A program made the translations under genes and the position numbers. Under the pieces are notes generated by a model, which saw only the letters and a program-made list of their open reading frames with translations, did not search any database and was not told the DNA's origin. Of a stretch of 16,989 nucleotides of DNA, positions 13,816-16,989 are shown in pieces. The stretch is from Bacteriovoracaceae bacterium UBA1511 (lineage in GTDB: Bacteria > Bdellovibrionota > Bacteriovoracia > Bacteriovoracales > Bacteriovoracaceae): contig DCQT01000085.1 in NCBI GenBank assembly GCA_002323535.1, positions 2,233 to 19,221 of the forward strand, in the 5' to 3' direction. Numbering within the stretch: the stretch's first letter is position 1; every line of letters begins with the position of its first letter.

Positions 13816-14628
13816 TTATGAATTAACTAAATACTTAATATCCTCCCAAACTCTTTTTTTCATATTTGGGTTTATTAGAAGATACTCTGGATGAAAGATT
13901 GGAAGCAGCTTCACTGCTTTTTCTTGAAAATTAATATCCAACTTTTGTCCATGAATTTTAGTCAAGCGACTTTTTATATCGAAAAACTTTAAAGGCGCTG
14001 CACCCAATGTGATGATTAAACTCGTATTCGATCTCGAAATAAAATCATATAGATTTTTACTAGTAGTGTAACTACTTACCTCTTCCTCGATAAAGCTACA
14101 AAAATGAACTTGAGTTTCTTTAAGTTTTAAGGCCGAAAACATTTTTGCCAACAAAGCGAAGCTCTCTCCCTCAAGCTTTTCATTCATAATTGATGACTCA
14201 TTTTCAAAATCACCCACAACTAAAATGCAATTAATTTCTTTTTCGACTTTTTCTAAAGACTCTCTCCATAAATCATCCGAAGTCTCTGAAAACAGGAAAG
14301 TCTTTGAGGAGCTCTGAGTTTTTTCAAATTTAAATATTTTTTCTAACTTAACGCCTTCTTTAATCGGTGAATTATTTTTGATATTTTCATCTAAAATATT
14401 CTCTCTAATATCTTGCAGCGTCTTAAGCTTGTTAACTTCTAACTTTTCATTAGAAACATTAACGATATTGGAAGGACTCGGTGGCTCCTTAAAGCCTTCA
14501 CGGTCCTCGGTTTCTGAGTTCAAAGCTTGGTTTTTTTCTAAAAACTCCCCACAACTAGTGCCTAAATCACACATTTCTAAAAACATTGAAGATGAAAGAA
14601 ATAATTCCTCAGAAAATGTTTTCTTCAT
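13816..14628 (-). CDS. Uracil-DNA glycosylase superfamily protein, degenerate family-4 type
   Basis: The C-terminal half (about 132-270) resembles family-4 uracil-DNA glycosylases. INCILVVGDFENESS (131-145) occupies the place of the GE-PG motif. GESFALLAKMFSALKL (154-169) parallels the helix that follows it, SLIITLGAAPLKFF (203-216) the central strand, and LLPIFHPEYLLINPNMKKRVWEDIK (241-265) is a clear match to the HPxYLL...WEDLK signature. The canonical GE(A)PG is not kept (GDFEN), and the four iron-sulfur cysteines are not present in the usual pattern; only Cys177 sits near an expected position. The N-terminal 130 residues are polar and unrecognised. The protein may be an inactive or altered-specificity member. 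A GGGAG site precedes the ATG. The neighbours give no functional clue. Confidence 0.65.
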   Translation of the reverse strand: MKKTFSEELFLSSSMFLEMCDLGTSCGEFLEKNQALNSETEDREGFKEPPSPSNIVNVSNEKLEVNKLKTLQDIRENILDENIKNNSPIKEGVKLEKIFKFEKTQSSSKTFLFSETSDDLWRESLEKVEKEINCILVVGDFENESSIMNEKLEGESFALLAKMFSALKLKETQVHFCSFIEEEVSSYTTSKNLYDFISRSNTSLIITLGAAPLKFFDIKSRLTKIHGQKLDINFQEKAVKLLPIFHPEYLLINPNMKKRVWEDIKYLVNS

Positions 14629-14771
14629 AGTGTGGCTCCCTTATAACCGACAAAAAGGCTCTCTTTTTACTCAAATAAGATCCAAAGAGTCCCAGAGAAA
14701 AACTACTTAGTAAAGGCTGTTTTACTCTCTGTCGATAGGTGTTGTAGACACTAAAAGGACTGCATAAAAAA

Positions 14772-14987
14772 ATGGCCAAAACGTTAGAAGACAAAATTGA
14801 TGAATTTGGAATTGAAGAGCTGTTAGAAGAGGAAAAAAAGCATGACACCAAGGAATGTTGCCATAAGTGTTTCATCCCTCTTATTGAAGTGAGAAAAACA
14901 AATTGGGACAAGTTATCTCAAACTTCAAGGCTAACTTGTCCCGAATGTGGTTACACAAAAAATTTAAAAAAAACGAATCTTAATTAA
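14772..14987 (+). CDS. Small zinc-ribbon protein
   Basis: This 71-residue cytoplasmic protein has an acidic helical N-terminus (1-25) and a zinc-ribbon pattern: C30-HK-C33 and C56-PE-C59, with Gly60 after the second knuckle. An additional Cys29 precedes the first pair. The family is not recognised; such ribbons bind nucleic acid or protein partners. The ATG has AAAGGA about 12 bases upstream, which is rather far. The paired knuckles make coding likely, and the overlapping minus-strand reading frame shows no such features. The gene ends eight bases inside the convergent oxidoreductase beta-subunit gene. It is divergent from the glycosylase-like gene across a 143-base gap with no clear promoter. 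Confidence 0.7.
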   Translation: MAKTLEDKIDEFGIEELLEEEKKHDTKECCHKCFIPLIEVRKTNWDKLSQTSRLTCPECGYTKNLKKTNLN

Positions 14988-15987
14988 CTTCCCAGGTATC
15001 GCCAGAGTTTAGAAGCGACTCCATAGAGCCTTTACCCTTTTTCTCTGTTACCTGAGTAATCTGATCCTTAACAGCAGAGTCATAAACAGGTGCTTCAACT
15101 TGTCGTAAAATTCCTAGTGGAACTGGGTGAGTTTGTTCATCCATACGGCAAAGCATATTAGCGATATTAATACTGGTCTCATCATGAACAAGTAGCGCCG
15201 ACTCGTCAGCTCCTTCTTCCAGAGTAACAACCTCTGGCGACACCCCATTCATTTTAATTCCTTTTCGCACTTCTTTTCCAAAAGTCATTGGCTCACCGTG
15301 CTTTAAGCGAATTGTATGCTCATCTCTCGTTTGTCTATTCGTGTACTGATCGTGAACTTTATCATTAAAGATTACGCAGTTTTGAAATACTTCAATAAAG
15401 CTTGTCCCTTGGTGAGCCTCTGCTGCAAGGAAAACCTCTTGCATGTGCTTCGGGTCGGTATCAATAGTTCTTGCAAAGAAAGTAGCTCCTGCACCTAAGG
15501 CAAGACTTCCTGGAGTAAAAGGTCTATCAACGGCACCATAAGGAGTAGACTTTGTTACAAGACCTACTTCAGAAGTTGGTGAGTACTGTCCTTTCGTCAG
15601 TCCATAAATCTCATTATTGAAAAGAATAATATTCATATTCACGTTTCTTCTAATCGCGTGAATTAAATGATTTCCACCAATTGACATCCCATCGCCGTCA
15701 CCTGTGATAACCCAAACAGAAAGGTTAGGGTTATGAAGCTTTAGACCGGAGGCAAAAGCAGGAGCACGGCCGTGGATTGTGTGCATTCCGTAGGTATTCA
15801 TATAGTAAGGAAATCTTGAAGAACATCCAATACCAGAAACAAATGCGATATCTTCTCTTTTTCTTCCAAGCTTAGTCATCGCTAATTGAACTGCGGAAAG
15901 AATCGCGTAATCCCCACAACCCGGACACCACTTTACTTCCTGATCACTTACAAAGTCTGATTTTTTATATTTTGGCATTTCACTCAT
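14980..15987 (-). CDS. korB: 2-oxoacid:ferredoxin oxidoreductase, beta subunit
   Basis: This subunit carries thiamine diphosphate and an iron-sulfur cluster for the CoA-dependent oxidative decarboxylation of a 2-oxoacid, passing electrons to ferredoxin. The TPP-binding region is ITGDGDGMSIGGNHLIHAIRRN (95-116), followed by LFNNEIYGLTKGQ (122-134). The four cysteines expected for the [4Fe-4S] cluster are Cys21 and Cys24 (WCPGCG), Cys55 (GIGCSSR) and Cys204. The length of 335 is normal. The pattern fits 2-oxoglutarate-type (KorB) enzymes better than pyruvate-type, but substrate cannot be settled from sequence alone. The gene starts 11 bases after the alpha-subunit stop, with AAGGA overlapping that stop. 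Its stop overlaps the convergent zinc-ribbon gene by eight bases. Confidence 0.93.
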   Translation of the reverse strand: MSEMPKYKKSDFVSDQEVKWCPGCGDYAILSAVQLAMTKLGRKREDIAFVSGIGCSSRFPYYMNTYGMHTIHGRAPAFASGLKLHNPNLSVWVITGDGDGMSIGGNHLIHAIRRNVNMNIILFNNEIYGLTKGQYSPTSEVGLVTKSTPYGAVDRPFTPGSLALGAGATFFARTIDTDPKHMQEVFLAAEAHQGTSFIEVFQNCVIFNDKVHDQYTNRQTRDEHTIRLKHGEPMTFGKEVRKGIKMNGVSPEVVTLEEGADESALLVHDETSINIANMLCRMDEQTHPVPLGILRQVEAPVYDSAVKDQITQVTEKKGKGSMESLLNSGDTWEVN

Positions 15988-15998
15988 GACTAAATTCC

Positions 15999-16989
15999 TT
16001 AATTCAACTCGTTTTTGATTGCTTCAACAAGCTCTGAAATTTTAAACGGTAATCCTTGTACTTTATTATAACCTTTCGCCTTGCAATGAAACTTAGAATT
16101 AATAATCATTAAAAGTTGTCCAAGGTTAAGTTCCGGAACTAAAACTTTTTTAAAGTTTTTGATGATGTCGCCAACATTTTTAGGCATTGGGCTAATATAT
16201 TTAAGGTGCATTAATGAAACTTTTAAGCCCTCATCCCGACATTTTTTTACTGCCGCATGAGTTGCTCCATAAGTTCCGCCCCAGCTGATCACTAAAACGT
16301 CCCCTGAGTCATCTCCCTCAAGCTCTTGAAGAGGAATGTTATTTGCTGCACGTTCTACTTTTTCTTTTCTGATGTGACACATCTCTTCGTGGTTCATTGG
16401 ATCATAAGAAACGTTTCCAGATCCAACGGCTTTTTCTAGGCCACCAATTCTATGCTCGTACCCAGGCATGCCTGGAATTGCCCAAGTTCTTGCTAGTGTT
16501 TCTGAGTCACGTTCGTAAGCAAGATAGCCCTCAGACTCAACGCCAAGACGATCAACTAACCTAGGCTTGATGCTTGTAAATTGCTTTGAAAGATCAGGAA
16601 GTTTCCACGGCTCAGAACCATTCGCAATATAACCATCAGTCAATAAAACAACTGGAGTCATATGCTCAAGAGCCAGTCTTGATGCTTCAAATGCAAGTTC
16701 AAAACAATCACTTGGCTTTGATGCTGCAACTAGAATTACGGGAGATTCTCCATTTCTTCCGTACATACATTGCAGAAGATCAGATTGCTCCGTTTTTGTT
16801 GGTAGACCTGTTGAAGGGCCACCTCTTTGAATATTTACAATTACGAGTGGAATCTCATACATCATTGCAAGACCCATCGCTTCGCCTTTCAAAGCGATTC
16901 CCGGGCCAGAAGTTGTCGTGATGGCCAAAGCTCCACCAAAAGCAGCTCCGATAGAAGAGCAAATACCAGCAATTTCATCCTCCGCTTGA
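15999..16989 (-). CDS. korA: 2-oxoacid:ferredoxin oxidoreductase, alpha subunit (5' end missing)
   Basis: The frame is open to the right edge of the window, so the gene is cut there; about 330 codons are visible. A TTG inside the frame at 16928 is not the start, because conserved sequence (EDEIAGICSSIGAAFGGAL) continues upstream of it. The visible protein has ITTTSGPGIALKGEAMGL, then VNIQRGGPSTGLPTKTEQSDLLQ, GRNGESPVILVAA and LTDGYIANGSEPW. These are hallmarks of the pyrimidine-binding and domain II regions of KorA-type alpha subunits, in which the gamma domain is usually fused at the N-terminus (outside this window). The C-terminal part (about 230-330) includes SWGGTYGATHAAVKK, as in domain II. 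It is cotranscribed with the beta subunit. Confidence 0.92.
   Translation of the reverse strand, partial: QAEDEIAGICSSIGAAFGGALAITTTSGPGIALKGEAMGLAMMYEIPLVIVNIQRGGPSTGLPTKTEQSDLLQCMYGRNGESPVILVAASKPSDCFELAFEASRLALEHMTPVVLLTDGYIANGSEPWKLPDLSKQFTSIKPRLVDRLGVESEGYLAYERDSETLARTWAIPGMPGYEHRIGGLEKAVGSGNVSYDPMNHEEMCHIRKEKVERAANNIPLQELEGDDSGDVLVISWGGTYGATHAAVKKCRDEGLKVSLMHLKYISPMPKNVGDIIKNFKKVLVPELNLGQLLMIINSKFHCKAKGYNKVQGLPFKISELVEAIKNELN

Noticed and set aside
14609..14911. 100-codon minus-strand open frame upstream of the glycosylase-like gene
   Set aside because: It is antisense to the zinc-ribbon gene, has no domain or good ribosome binding site, and its serine/leucine-rich composition is what an opposite-strand reading gives. 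The paired CxxC motifs on the plus strand are better evidence of coding.
16586..16921. Long plus-strand open frame opposite the oxidoreductase alpha subunit
   Set aside because: It is the antisense of a strongly conserved coding region; its composition is consistent with a shadow and there is no start site.
16926..16928. TTG at 16928 as the start of the alpha-subunit gene
   Set aside because: The conserved EDEIAG...SIGAAFGG sequence continues in frame to the window edge, so the true start is outside.

Overview
The window is AT-rich bacterial DNA (GC roughly in the mid-30s per cent by eye). Its main content is one long flagellar operon on the minus strand. The rest is envelope and redox genes and part of a 2-oxoacid:ferredoxin oxidoreductase locus. 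The fliLMNOPQR-flhBA-flhF-flhG order, low GC, a SpoIID/amidase pair in an apparently Gram-negative cell, and small secreted lipoproteins would suit a marine Bdellovibrionota / Bacteriovoracales-type organism (Bacteriovorax or Halobacteriovorax). That placement is inference from gene content; no marker gene in the window proves it.

Layout. Positions 1-9445 hold the flagellar operon, read right to left: fliL, fliM, fliN, fliO, fliP, fliQ, fliR, flhB, flhA, flhF and the first 15 codons of an flhG/minD-type gene. Genes are separated by 1-42 bases or overlap by 4. A near-consensus sigma70-type promoter (TTGAAG, 17-base spacer, TATAAT) lies just upstream of fliL. FliL is a stator/basal-body protein, FliM and FliN form the C-ring, FliOPQR-FlhBA form the export gate, and FlhF/FlhG control flagellar position and number. 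The FlhF here has lost the recognisable nucleotide-binding motifs of its SRP-type GTPase domain, which is the most notable observation in the window. FliO is long because of an extra periplasmic domain resembling AMIN.

Positions 9589-11904 hold a DsbA-like thiol oxidoreductase lipoprotein (minus strand, with its own terminator and promoter). Divergent from it are two tandem plus-strand genes for 194-residue secreted paralogues that share four cysteines, one a lipoprotein and one not. The second has a perfect hairpin covering its ribosome binding site and overlaps the next gene tail to tail.

Positions 11873-13725 hold a translationally coupled pair: a SpoIID/LytB-domain protein followed by an AmiC-type N-acetylmuramoyl-L-alanine amidase, a peptidoglycan-remodelling unit. 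Positions 13816-14628 hold a degenerate family-4-like uracil-DNA glycosylase homologue. Divergent from it is a 71-residue zinc-ribbon protein (14772-14987).

Positions 14980-16989 hold the beta subunit and most of the alpha subunit (running off the right edge) of a 2-oxoacid:ferredoxin oxidoreductase, an anaerobic/TCA-type carbon metabolism enzyme. There is no gene-free stretch above 300 bases, and I see no tRNA, rRNA, CRISPR array or insertion sequence.
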